From Spirochaetaceae bacterium (GTDB taxonomy: Bacteria > Spirochaetota > Spirochaetia > SZUA-6 > Bin103), in NCBI GenBank assembly GCA_028818385.1, contig JAPPNY010000080.1, positions 1 to 22,520 on the forward strand: DNA of 22,520 nucleotides, given 5' to 3'. The notes beneath the pieces were generated by a model that saw only the letters and a list, made by a program, of their open reading frames with translations, had not been told where the DNA came from and did no database searches. The translations under genes and the position numbers were made by a program. Of the stretch, positions 7,796 to 15,031 are shown in pieces. How positions within the stretch are numbered: position 1 is the first letter of the stretch; each line of letters begins with the position of its first letter.

Positions 7796-8740
7796 ATGGG
7801 AACTCGTGGGATTTCAAGTGACGAGCTGAAGGCGGTGCTCACCCAGCTTTCCGAACATGGATACGCCGTAATCGAAGGCGTGCTGGATGAAGGTGAGATC
7901 CGGCACTACCGGAGTCTCGCGGAGGAGCTCTTTGCACGCGAACGACGACAGCCTTTCGAGCCGGAAGACGGGCCAGCGTTGCCGGGAGATGAAGAACTCG
8001 AAGCGTATCTGCAAGAAAGCTACGAGATCAGCGAAGCGGAGCAGGCTCGACTCATGCGCCGAATCCGCCATACACGCGCACAAAACCAGGGCACCCCATG
8101 GCCCGTGCCGCCTGCAGCGGTCGTCAAGAACTTCCTGCACCTGCCGACTCTGTTCGATCACGACCGGTCCCAGCGTATCTGGAACGTGCTCAACAAGGCC
8201 CCGGATTTCGGGAAACTGATAGAACATCCCGTCGTGCTTTCGCTGGTGAGGGAGCTTCTCGGCGACGATTGCGTGCTCGCCGACTGTAGTGCGACCAGTA
8301 TCGGTCCGCACACCGACGAAGGCGGAGCGTGGCACGTGGATGTGCCTCTCGGTCAGTTGCCGGAGCCGTTACCGGACTTTCCGCTGACCATTCAGAACGT
8401 TTGGATGCTCGATGCCTTCACGGCGACCAACGGGGCGACGCAGATCGTTCCCGGCAGCCATCGCACGCGCAGAAAGCCCAAGTGGGGAGGACAGCAGGAG
8501 AACGGAACGATGCTGACCGGGCCCGCCGGATCGGTCGCTGTCTGGCTTTCGAGTACTTGGCACCGATCGGGACCGAACGCGACAGACGATCCGCGGCGAG
8601 CGATTCTCTGCTATTACTCCCGCTCCTGGATCAAGCCGTTTACCGACTATACGTCGATACCTCCGGAGATCGCCCAGACCTTCTCGCCGGAGTTGCGGTA
8701 TCTGCTGGGATTCTCGGCGAGCGCATTGGTGCGGGGGTAG
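7796..8740 (+). CDS. Phytanoyl-CoA dioxygenase family (PhyH) protein 1
   Basis: This 314-residue protein is a member of the Fe(II)/2-oxoglutarate-dependent PhyH family, which hydroxylates diverse small molecules in the cytoplasm. The iron facial triad is visible as H180-x-D182 in AWHVDVPLG and H256 in STWHRSGPN. Arginines at 267-268 in DDPRRAILCYY probably bind 2-oxoglutarate. The segment QIVPGSHR (216-223) is a family hallmark. The ATG at 7796 has GGAGGA five bases upstream. An upstream in-frame ATG at 7736 would run back into the divergent hydrolase gene. The gene stands alone on its strand, ends 3 bases before the convergent aldolase gene, and uses more A/T-ending codons than its neighbours. 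Its substrate is unknown. Confidence 0.87.
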   Translation: MGTRGISSDELKAVLTQLSEHGYAVIEGVLDEGEIRHYRSLAEELFARERRQPFEPEDGPALPGDEELEAYLQESYEISEAEQARLMRRIRHTRAQNQGTPWPVPPAAVVKNFLHLPTLFDHDRSQRIWNVLNKAPDFGKLIEHPVVLSLVRELLGDDCVLADCSATSIGPHTDEGGAWHVDVPLGQLPEPLPDFPLTIQNVWMLDAFTATNGATQIVPGSHRTRRKPKWGGQQENGTMLTGPAGSVAVWLSSTWHRSGPNATDDPRRAILCYYSRSWIKPFTDYTSIPPEIAQTFSPELRYLLGFSASALVRG

Positions 8741-8743
8741 AGA

Positions 8744-9583
8744 TCACTTGGCAGAGCGGAACAGGCGCAGCTTTTCGGTGACCGCTGCCGCGACCGCCGC
8801 CCTGACCTGCTTGAAGGGGATCCGCGGATCGGAAACGGAGGCGCCGTTCGAGTAGCAGCGGGTCAGCGTCCGGCTGACGGCGCGGCGGATCCAAGTGTCG
8901 ATGTTGATCTTGGCCGCCCCGCAGCGGATCGCGAAGCGCGTCATGTCGTCGGACAGGCTGGTACCGCCATGCACGACCAGGGGCACCGGCGAAGCGCGGC
9001 CGATGCGTTCGATCAGGTTGCGGTCGGGATCGCTGGTGCCGACCCCGGTGCCCGGCGCGTTGCCGAACGAGCATGCCAAGTAGTCGATGCCGGTCTCGGT
9101 CACGAATCGCTGCACATCGGCAGGGTCCGTGTCGAGCTGCGCGCCCGCTCCCGTCTCTTCATCCAGCGTCTCACCAAGCTGTGCCTCCAGGGCGACCCCG
9201 TGGGCGCGGGTGACCTCGGCCGTTTCACGCACCCGAGCGACGTTCTCGGCGTATGGCAGCATCGAGGTGTCGATCATCACCGAGTCGAACCCGGCGTCGA
9301 TCGCCCGTCGCACGACGTCGAGATCGGCGCCGTGGTCCAGATGAAAGTAGAGCGGCATCGTCGCCTGGGCGCGCGCTGCCCGCATCAGCCCGGCGATATA
9401 CTCCATGCCGGCATAGCACAAGGTGCCCATCGAAACCCCCACCAGGCAGGGAAGCTGCGTGTCGTTCGCGGCGTCGACGATGCCGTGCAGAGTGTCCAGG
9501 CTGCTCATGTTGAACTGACCCATCGCCCAGCCCTCTCGTCGTGCCTGGTGGATGAGATCAGCCACCGTACCTCTGTCGTTCAT
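8744..9583 (-). CDS. Class II fructose-bisphosphate aldolase family protein with altered zinc site
   Basis: This 279-residue TIM-barrel protein of the class II aldolase family (FbaA/GatY/KbaY group) would normally cleave ketose bisphosphates with zinc. HLDHG at 81-85 supplies the catalytic Asp83 and metal ligand His84, and VVHGG at 203-207 supplies His205. KINIDT at 225-230 is the phosphate-binding strand. In the family the intervening strand ends G-T-x-H-G, where His is a zinc ligand. Here it reads FGNAPG, with Pro177 at that place. The protein may therefore bind metal differently or act on another substrate. The start at 9583 has GAGGAGG four bases upstream. It is the last gene of the second importer operon, 13 bases after the ROK kinase, which suggests sugar phosphorylation followed by cleavage. 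Confidence 0.85.
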   Translation of the reverse strand: MNDRGTVADLIHQARREGWAMGQFNMSSLDTLHGIVDAANDTQLPCLVGVSMGTLCYAGMEYIAGLMRAARAQATMPLYFHLDHGADLDVVRRAIDAGFDSVMIDTSMLPYAENVARVRETAEVTRAHGVALEAQLGETLDEETGAGAQLDTDPADVQRFVTETGIDYLACSFGNAPGTGVGTSDPDRNLIERIGRASPVPLVVHGGTSLSDDMTRFAIRCGAAKINIDTWIRRAVSRTLTRCYSNGASVSDPRIPFKQVRAAVAAAVTEKLRLFRSAK

Positions 9584-9596
9584 GGAGCCTCCTCGC

Positions 9597-10535
9597 TCAT
9601 TGATCTTCGCCGACGGCGCGGAGAAGGTCGAACGCCTGCAAAGCTGCACCGAGCAAGGCCGTCTGGGGCAGCGTCGAAATGGCGACCTCCTCGATCCTGA
9701 CCTGCGGATGAACGAGCTTCGCGACCCGTTCGTGGACGTGCCCGGGGTCGGGCCACTTCTCGGACACAGCTCCGCCACCGATGACGACCGTGCCACAGTC
9801 CGTCAGCGTCAGCGCGTGGCTCAGGGCCCGGGCCAGGGCGTCATCTGCCGCTACCATGACGTTCTGCGCCCACGGCTCGCCTCGCGATGCGGCCGCGACG
9901 ACCGCAGGCCCGTCGAGTGGGCGACGTTTCGGACCGGGAGGCTGGGCCAACCGGGCGATGCCGCGACCGGACGCATATTGGCAGAGGCACCCGTAACCAC
10001 CGCAGGAGCAGGGGGCATCGGCGTCGGCGGACGACTTGAGGTGGCCGAAGGTGCTCGCCGCACCGTGCACGCCGCGCCAGAGCCGTCCATCGAGCACGAG
10101 GGCGTGACCGATGCCGGTGCCGATCGTGACGTAGAGAAAGGTGGGTTGGCGTCGCCCGACCCCCAGCCGGATCTCCGCGGAGGCGGCGGCGAATGCATCG
10201 GTATCCAGCACCACCGGGCATTGGAAGCGTTCGTGGAGAGCACCCGCCAACGGGACATCCCGCCAGCCGACGTTCAGCGCTTGACGGACGGTGCGGCGGT
10301 CGTCGCCGAGCACCCCGGCGACGGACACGCCGATCGCTTCCACGGGTTCCTCCGCCCGGTCGCGATACGCGACGAGGAACGCCAGCAGATCGCCCAGAAG
10401 CAACGGCTGGCTGGCAGTGCGGGCGGCCATCTCCGCCGGCTGCGGTAGCTCCGCCGCAGGACGTGCGGTGGGAGGGTCCGGAATCAACAGTGCACGCGTG
10501 CGCGTGCCGCCTATGTCCACCGCCAGCACCGCCAT
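9597..10535 (-). CDS. ROK family sugar kinase
   Basis: This 312-residue cytoplasmic protein of the ROK family probably phosphorylates the imported sugar using ATP. The N-terminal phosphate loop AVDIGGTRTRALLI covers residues 5-18. The likely catalytic Asp is D113 in LDTDAF. The ROK zinc site is complete: His165 in FGHLK, then C176, C178, C183 and C185 in CSCGGYGCLC. TVVIGGGAVSEKW near the C-terminus is the usual adenosine-binding strand. Family kinases normally have Glu two residues before the Gly-His (GExGH), but here the sequence is ASTFGH, so a sugar-contacting Glu is missing. There is no N-terminal helix-turn-helix, so it is a kinase-type and not a repressor-type ROK protein. The start at 10535 follows the permease stop by 17 bases, with only a weak ribosome site. 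Confidence 0.87.
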   Translation of the reverse strand: MAVLAVDIGGTRTRALLIPDPPTARPAAELPQPAEMAARTASQPLLLGDLLAFLVAYRDRAEEPVEAIGVSVAGVLGDDRRTVRQALNVGWRDVPLAGALHERFQCPVVLDTDAFAAASAEIRLGVGRRQPTFLYVTIGTGIGHALVLDGRLWRGVHGAASTFGHLKSSADADAPCSCGGYGCLCQYASGRGIARLAQPPGPKRRPLDGPAVVAAASRGEPWAQNVMVAADDALARALSHALTLTDCGTVVIGGGAVSEKWPDPGHVHERVAKLVHPQVRIEEVAISTLPQTALLGAALQAFDLLRAVGEDQ

Positions 10536-10552
10536 CGTCGCGTTGCGCTCGC

Positions 10553-11458
10553 TCAGCCTTCGCGCAGCCCGGTCAGGGCCACGCCGCGAACGAAGTTGCG
10601 CTGCAGCAGGATGAACATCAGCACGAGCGGCAGGGCGCCGAACACCGCCACCGCCATCACCTGGTTGTAATTGACGTTGAGCTGGTTCTCGAACAGCGCC
10701 ATGCCCAGCGGCAGCGTGCGCAGCCAGTCGCGGGAGACCACGAGCAGCGGCCACAGGTAGTTGTTCCAGTTCCAGACGAAGGTGAAGATCGCGACCGCTG
10801 CCAGCGCCGGCAGAGAGAGCGGCCAGATGATGGTGGCGAGGATGCGGGGCTCGGACGCACCTTCGCTGCGGGCGCTGTCCAGGAAGTCCTGCGGGATGCC
10901 CAGGATGTACTGGCGCATGATGAAGATGCCGATCGGCGACAACGCCGTGGGAAGCGTCAGCCCCAGGTAGGTGTTCAGCCAGTGCCAGCGGTGAATCTGC
11001 AGGTAGAGCGGCAACGCGATCGCTTCGAACGGTATCACGATCGTGGCCAGCACCAGGACGAACAGCAGGTCACGGCCCGGGTAATGGAAGCGGGCGAAGC
11101 TGTAGCCCGCCGCGGCGCTGAGCAGCACGGTGATGGCGACGCTGGCGAGCGACACGCCGATGGAGTTCACGGCGTAGCGCCCGAACGGCCGCGACGTCAG
11201 CGCCTCGGTGTAATTCTCCCAGCGCAGGGCATCGGGCAACCAGCGGATCGGCAGGGTGAACACCGCATCCGGCGCCTTGAAGGAGGTGCTCACCATCCAC
11301 ACCAGCGGCAGGACGGTCACCACGGTGGCAACGACGAGCAGCAGCAGAACCGCCACGCGGGCGGCGGTCCGACTGCCCTGAAACCGCAGTGCGCGGGGTT
11401 CGGGCCGCGTTCCACGTGCGTCGGCCGATCGAGGCGCATCGGCCGCACGGCTAGCCAT
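10553..11458 (-). CDS. Carbohydrate ABC transporter permease, MalG/UgpE-like
   Basis: This 301-residue inner-membrane permease is the second channel subunit of the second importer. A basic N-terminal tail of about 33 residues precedes the first helix, which ends in VTVLPLVWMVSTSFK, the typical MalG/UgpE start. About six membrane segments are visible. The EAA loop reads DSARSEGASEPRILATIIWP and is followed by LSLPAL. The C-terminus (LLQRNFVRGVALTGLREG) matches the conserved end of the family. Its ATG overlaps the end of the preceding permease gene by 8 bases, indicating translational coupling. The importer has no ATPase gene in this window. Its ligand is presumably a sugar that the downstream ROK kinase accepts. 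Confidence 0.92.
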   Translation of the reverse strand: MASRAADAPRSADARGTRPEPRALRFQGSRTAARVAVLLLLVVATVVTVLPLVWMVSTSFKAPDAVFTLPIRWLPDALRWENYTEALTSRPFGRYAVNSIGVSLASVAITVLLSAAAGYSFARFHYPGRDLLFVLVLATIVIPFEAIALPLYLQIHRWHWLNTYLGLTLPTALSPIGIFIMRQYILGIPQDFLDSARSEGASEPRILATIIWPLSLPALAAVAIFTFVWNWNNYLWPLLVVSRDWLRTLPLGMALFENQLNVNYNQVMAVAVFGALPLVLMFILLQRNFVRGVALTGLREG

Positions 11459-12326
11459 GCTCCGCCCCCCGCAGCACCCGGAACTGCAGCACGCTGAAGA
11501 CCAGGATCATCGCCAAGTAGAGGATGGAGATCGCCGCCGCCTCGCCGTACAGGCCGAAGTTGAATGCCGTCTTGTAGATCAGCAGGGTCATGATCTCGGT
11601 CGCGGTGCCGGGACCGCCGCCGGTCATCACGTGCTGAAGGGCGAAGGTGCGAAATCCGTTGATGACCGAAATCACCATGACCAGCGCGATCGTCGGGCGC
11701 ATGTGCGGCAGGACTACCCAGCGCAGGCGCTGCCACGCGCCGGCGCCTTCGATCTGCGCCGCCTCCTCGTGGGTCGCCGGAACCGCTTGGCGGCCGGCCA
11801 GGAACAGGATCATGTAGTAACTGGCAGCGTGCCACCAACTGGTCATGATCAGCGCCAGCGGCGCGTACGCGGACTTGGTCAGCCACGCGATCGGCTCGCC
11901 GGCCAGGAAGGGATCGAGCAGCGCGTTGACCACGCCGCGATAATTGAAGAACAGCTTCCACACCAGCGTGACCGTCAGCAGCGGCACCACGGTGGGCAGG
12001 AAGAGCACCGTCCGCCACGCGCCCGATCCGCGGCGCGTGTTGAACAGCAGCGATGCTAGCCCGAAGCTGACCAGCCAGACCGGGATCACGGTGCCCAACA
12101 CGTACACGACGCTCACCCGGAGCGAGTTGAGAAAGGCGCTGCTGCCGAGCACGCGCAGGTAGTTCTCGATCCCGACGAAGGCCGGATTCGGGCGCAGATC
12201 GTAGTCGGTGAGGCTGAAGTAGAACGCGCGCGCCATCGGATAGAGGCTGAATGCAGCGAGCAACGCGATGGCGGGAAGTGCGAACAGCAGGCCCCACATG
12301 GCCTGTCGCCGGGACTCGCGCTGCAT
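11451..12326 (-). CDS. Sugar ABC transporter permease, MalF/UgpA-like
   Basis: This 291-residue inner-membrane permease is the first channel subunit of the second importer. A short basic N-terminus leads into the helix GLLFALPAIALLAAFSLYP, which is the classical UgpA-type opening. NPAFVGIENYLRVL is the conserved periplasmic segment, and the EAA loop reads EEAAQIEGAGAWQRLRWVVL, then PHMRP. About six membrane segments are present. The start at 12326 has GGAG about 10 bases upstream. An internal ATG at 12299 would be an alternative but would cut the basic tail. The gene follows the binding protein after 121 bases that contain a strong hairpin, and it overlaps the next permease by 8 bases. Confidence 0.92.
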   Translation of the reverse strand: MQRESRRQAMWGLLFALPAIALLAAFSLYPMARAFYFSLTDYDLRPNPAFVGIENYLRVLGSSAFLNSLRVSVVYVLGTVIPVWLVSFGLASLLFNTRRGSGAWRTVLFLPTVVPLLTVTLVWKLFFNYRGVVNALLDPFLAGEPIAWLTKSAYAPLALIMTSWWHAASYYMILFLAGRQAVPATHEEAAQIEGAGAWQRLRWVVLPHMRPTIALVMVISVINGFRTFALQHVMTGGGPGTATEIMTLLIYKTAFNFGLYGEAAAISILYLAMILVFSVLQFRVLRGAEHG

Positions 12327-12378
12327 CGTTCAGCGGCTCCGCGTGCTGGCTCGACGGAACGTCATGTGGGTTGAGACA

Positions 12379-12430
12379 CGAACGGCGCGGAGAGCGCCGG
12401 CCCGATGGGCCGGCACCCGCGCGCCGTTCG
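12379..12430 (-). promoter_or_regulatory. Nested intercistronic hairpin between binding protein and permease
   Basis: CGAACGGCGCG (12379-12389) pairs perfectly with CGCGCCGTTCG (12420-12430), an 11-bp outer stem. Inside it GCCGGCCC (12396-12403) pairs with GGGCCGGC (12407-12414), an 8-bp GC-only inner hairpin with a 3-base loop. There is no T-tract on the transcribed strand. The structure lies in the 121-base gap after the binding-protein gene, where sugar importers often carry processing or partial-termination hairpins that keep binding protein in excess over permease. Confidence 0.65.
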
Positions 12431-12447
12431 GGATGGTCGAGTGCGCG

Positions 12448-13746
12448 CTACTCGCGGCGAAGCCGGCGCATCTCGTCGGCCGCCTTGCTCAGGGCGCCGG
12501 CGACGTCACCGCTCTCGGCGAACTCCTCGATCGCATTCTTGATCAGCTCGCCCTCCTGTGCCCAGGTCGGACTGCGCCAGACGAAGCTGCCGGTTGCGTA
12601 GCTCTGCTCGTACACCTCGACGCCGCGCAGCGCGCTGCGCACCTGCGGCAGTTGGAACATGCCGAGCCGTCCGTTGATGTACCCCGCGACCTCGTACATC
12701 TCTCCCGGCGTGGAGAGCAGCACGTCGAGGAAATCCCACGATTCGCTTGCGGCATCGGAACCGGCGCTCACCGCCAGCGCGTAGGTGTGGATGAACGTGT
12801 GCGGGTTGTCAGGGTCGCGCTGAGGAATCGGCGCCACCACGAAGTTCTCGAACACGTTGGGCGAGTTCTCCCGCCACGCCGCCGGCGCCCACGGGCCGCC
12901 CATGACCACCGCCTGGCGCTCTTCCATGAAGTCCTGGAAGGCGTAGACCGGACTGGCGGTGGCGATGTCGGGGCCGCCGCGCCCCTCGGTGATCAGCCGG
13001 TTCCACGTGTCCTCGAACGCCTGGACACAGGCCTCCGAGTCGATCGCGACCAAGTTGTCGTCGTCGATGACGTCGCACCCGTACTGATTGGTGACGTTCC
13101 AGAACTGCTGGGCGTACCAGAACGAGTCCAGCCCCCAGACCCAGTTGAAGCCGATCCGCTCGATGGCGCCGTCCGCGTTCCTCATCTCGACCGAGCTCAG
13201 CAGGTCGAAGAACTCGTCCCACGTGGCCGCACGCTCCTGCCACTGTGCCGACAGGGCCGAAGCGTCCAGGCCGGCCTCCGCGAACATCTCCTGGTTGAGG
13301 AACAGCACGAACGTGTTGAACTCGGCCGGCACGCCGTACACCTGCCCGTCGAACTGCATGCCCTCCAGGGCCGGATGGACGAACAGGTCGACTACGTCCT
13401 GCTGCGTGCTCACGCCGAATGCCTCCGGATCGACCGGAGCCAGCCAGCCTTTCTCGTAGAACTCCGGAAACAGGTAGTCGAGCACGTTGAGGATGTCCGG
13501 CGGATCTCCGGCCGCGATGGCCGCGCGCAGGCGCACCTCGTAGTCGCCGTGCGGATACTCGATGATGTCGATCTGCAGGCCGGGATGATCCTCCAGGTAC
13601 TTGGCCGCCTGCTCGCGCATCCAGTCGGTGGCAACCGTGTAGGTGTGATGCCAGAACGTGATGGTCTTGTCGCCGTCTTGAGCAAAGGCGAGGCCGCCCG
13701 AGACCAGACCGACGCAGAGGGCCAGCAGTACGATCTTGTTTCTCAT
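12448..13746 (-). CDS. ABC transporter extracellular sugar-binding protein (family 1)
   Basis: This 432-residue periplasmic binding protein serves the second importer. The N-terminus MRNKIVLLALCVGLVSG continues to a signal-peptidase I site after LAFA at residue 22, giving a mature start QDGDKTITFWHH. The ITFWHH strand and the following ANY-type layout are typical of UgpB/MalE-like family 1 proteins. The size of 432 residues is normal for that class, in contrast to the larger LplA-like protein at the left of the window. The start at 13746 is supported by AAGGAG eight bases upstream. The long open frame continuing further upstream to 15075 is antisense shadow. It is the first gene of a five-gene operon with two permeases, a ROK kinase and an aldolase homologue. 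Its ligand is unknown. Confidence 0.92.
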   Translation of the reverse strand: MRNKIVLLALCVGLVSGGLAFAQDGDKTITFWHHTYTVATDWMREQAAKYLEDHPGLQIDIIEYPHGDYEVRLRAAIAAGDPPDILNVLDYLFPEFYEKGWLAPVDPEAFGVSTQQDVVDLFVHPALEGMQFDGQVYGVPAEFNTFVLFLNQEMFAEAGLDASALSAQWQERAATWDEFFDLLSSVEMRNADGAIERIGFNWVWGLDSFWYAQQFWNVTNQYGCDVIDDDNLVAIDSEACVQAFEDTWNRLITEGRGGPDIATASPVYAFQDFMEERQAVVMGGPWAPAAWRENSPNVFENFVVAPIPQRDPDNPHTFIHTYALAVSAGSDAASESWDFLDVLLSTPGEMYEVAGYINGRLGMFQLPQVRSALRGVEVYEQSYATGSFVWRSPTWAQEGELIKNAIEEFAESGDVAGALSKAADEMRRLRRE

Positions 13747-13772
13747 CGTCCGAACTCCTTGGGTGAGGTCTT

Positions 13773-13789
13773 GCCCTCCGACCGAGGGC
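13773..13789 (-). promoter_or_regulatory. Short hairpin in the leader of the second importer operon
   Basis: GCCCTC (13773-13778) and GAGGGC (13784-13789) form a perfect 6-bp stem with a 5-base loop. If the predicted promoter at 13799-13827 is right, this hairpin sits within the first bases of the transcript and could stabilise its 5' end. It is small and could be chance. Confidence 0.25.
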
Positions 13790-13798
13790 CATCCCCGG

Positions 13799-13827
13799 AG
13801 GGTAGCGGGGGCTCCCGAATCGGTCAA
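13799..13827 (-). promoter_or_regulatory. Candidate sigma-70-type promoter for the second importer operon
   Basis: On the minus strand TTGACC (13827-13822) matches five of six bases of the -35 consensus. It is separated by exactly 17 bases from TACCCT (13804-13799), a partial -10 match. Transcription would begin near 13792, giving a leader of about 45 bases before the ATG at 13746. It lies in the 153-bp gap between divergent operons. I see no equally good promoter for the plus-strand operon in the same gap. Confidence 0.4.
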
Positions 13828-13899
13828 ACTGATGGCTTCGCACGCTGCCGGGCATCTTCGAGAGCTCGGCAGGGTCCATTTGCGGGGTACCATGCGGGT

Positions 13900-15012
13900 A
13901 TGGCCCCACGAATCGAAATCATGGACGCAGGCATCATCTCCCGCAGTGCCAAGCACGGCGCATTCATGCCCGTGATCACGCCGCTCGCGGACGGCACGCT
14001 GATCGCCGCCCAGCACGTGGGGGAGTCGCTCGGCTCCTCGGACAACCACATCGAGGTGCTGCGATCCGCGGACGGCGGCCGAACGTGGATCAACCAGGGC
14101 GGCATCCATCCGCGCAACCCGCCGCGCGACGGGTACACCTACCGCGGGCCGCACATCCACACCGTGCCCGACGGCCGGCTGGTGATGACCGCCGGCCGCT
14201 TCGAGGCCACCGAAGACGACCTCTTCGACGCCGACACCGAGTCGCTGCAGCGCCCGGCGATGCTCCTGTTCTGGTCCTCCGACCTGGGCCGCACCTGGTC
14301 GGAGCCGCAGGTCGTGCCCGTGGACTTCCCGCCGGACCGCTACACCTGCAACGGAGCGGGCGGCATGTTCCAGTTGGCGCCCGATCGCTGGATGTATCCG
14401 TTCGAGACGTGGAAGCCGAGCGGCTACGAGGGCCCGCCCGATCAGAAGGCGGGCGCGGTGTTCTCGGCCGACCAGGGCCGCACCTGGGGCGAGCTGACCA
14501 TCATCGCCGACGACCCGACCGGCGAGCTGCTGTGGTGGGACCAGCGATCCTGCATCCTTCCCGACGGCCGCATCTACACGCTGTTCTGGACGCACGTGTA
14601 CGGCACCTCGGAGGACCTCAACACGCACTGGGCGATCTCGGAGGATCAAGGCCGCACGTGGTCCGAACCGCGCCCCACCACGCTGCGCGGGCAGGTGAGC
14701 ACCCCCATCGCACTGCCCGACGGGCGCGTCGCCACCATCTACAACCACCGGCACGAACCGCAGGGCATCCGCGTCGCGCTTACCTCCGACCTGGCCAGCT
14801 ACGACGCGGACTCGGAGATCGTCGTGTTCGACGCGGGGGCCGAGGCCACGCTCGGCACCCCCGACAGCGACAACTTCCTGGCCGAGCACATGCTGATTGC
14901 CTTCGGCAGACCGGGCGGCATGCTGTTCCCGGACGGCGACCTGATGACCTGCTACTGGTGCACGACCGAGGGGGTGACCCATACCCGGTGGGCCCGGCTG
15001 CGCGTGCGCTGA
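13900..15012 (+). CDS. Asp-box (sialidase-fold) protein with four Asp boxes
   Basis: This 370-residue predicted beta-propeller of the sialidase superfamily has four clear Asp boxes, at residues 56-63 (SADGGRTW), 126-133 (SSDLGRTW), 189-196 (SADQGRTW) and 247-254 (SEDQGRTW). It is more regular than the tandem pair at 3907-6400 and does not align closely with them outside the boxes. There is no signal peptide, so it is probably cytoplasmic. I see no FRIP motif, so true sialidase activity is doubtful. The ATG at 13900 is used, without a good ribosome site. An ATG at 13921 (MDAGIIS) is a possible alternative. The open frame extending left to 12268 is antisense to the binding-protein gene. It heads the plus-strand operon, and a PhyH gene follows after 19 bases. 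Confidence 0.85.
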   Translation: MAPRIEIMDAGIISRSAKHGAFMPVITPLADGTLIAAQHVGESLGSSDNHIEVLRSADGGRTWINQGGIHPRNPPRDGYTYRGPHIHTVPDGRLVMTAGRFEATEDDLFDADTESLQRPAMLLFWSSDLGRTWSEPQVVPVDFPPDRYTCNGAGGMFQLAPDRWMYPFETWKPSGYEGPPDQKAGAVFSADQGRTWGELTIIADDPTGELLWWDQRSCILPDGRIYTLFWTHVYGTSEDLNTHWAISEDQGRTWSEPRPTTLRGQVSTPIALPDGRVATIYNHRHEPQGIRVALTSDLASYDADSEIVVFDAGAEATLGTPDSDNFLAEHMLIAFGRPGGMLFPDGDLMTCYWCTTEGVTHTRWARLRVR

Positions 15013-15031
15013 GGCGTGATAGGCTGCGGCG

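Noticed and set aside
12379..12430. Rho-independent terminator after the second binding protein
   Set aside because: There is no T-tract on the transcribed strand, and the permease gene follows in the same direction.
12268..13899. Long plus-strand extension upstream of the four-Asp-box protein
   Set aside because: It is antisense to the signal-peptide-bearing binding-protein gene; the real N-terminus begins near 13900.
3907..15012. Sialic-acid (nan) catabolic cluster
   Set aside because: The Asp-box proteins alone suggest it, but no NanA/NanE-type gene or secreted sialidase is present, and the ROK kinase lacks specific support as NanK.
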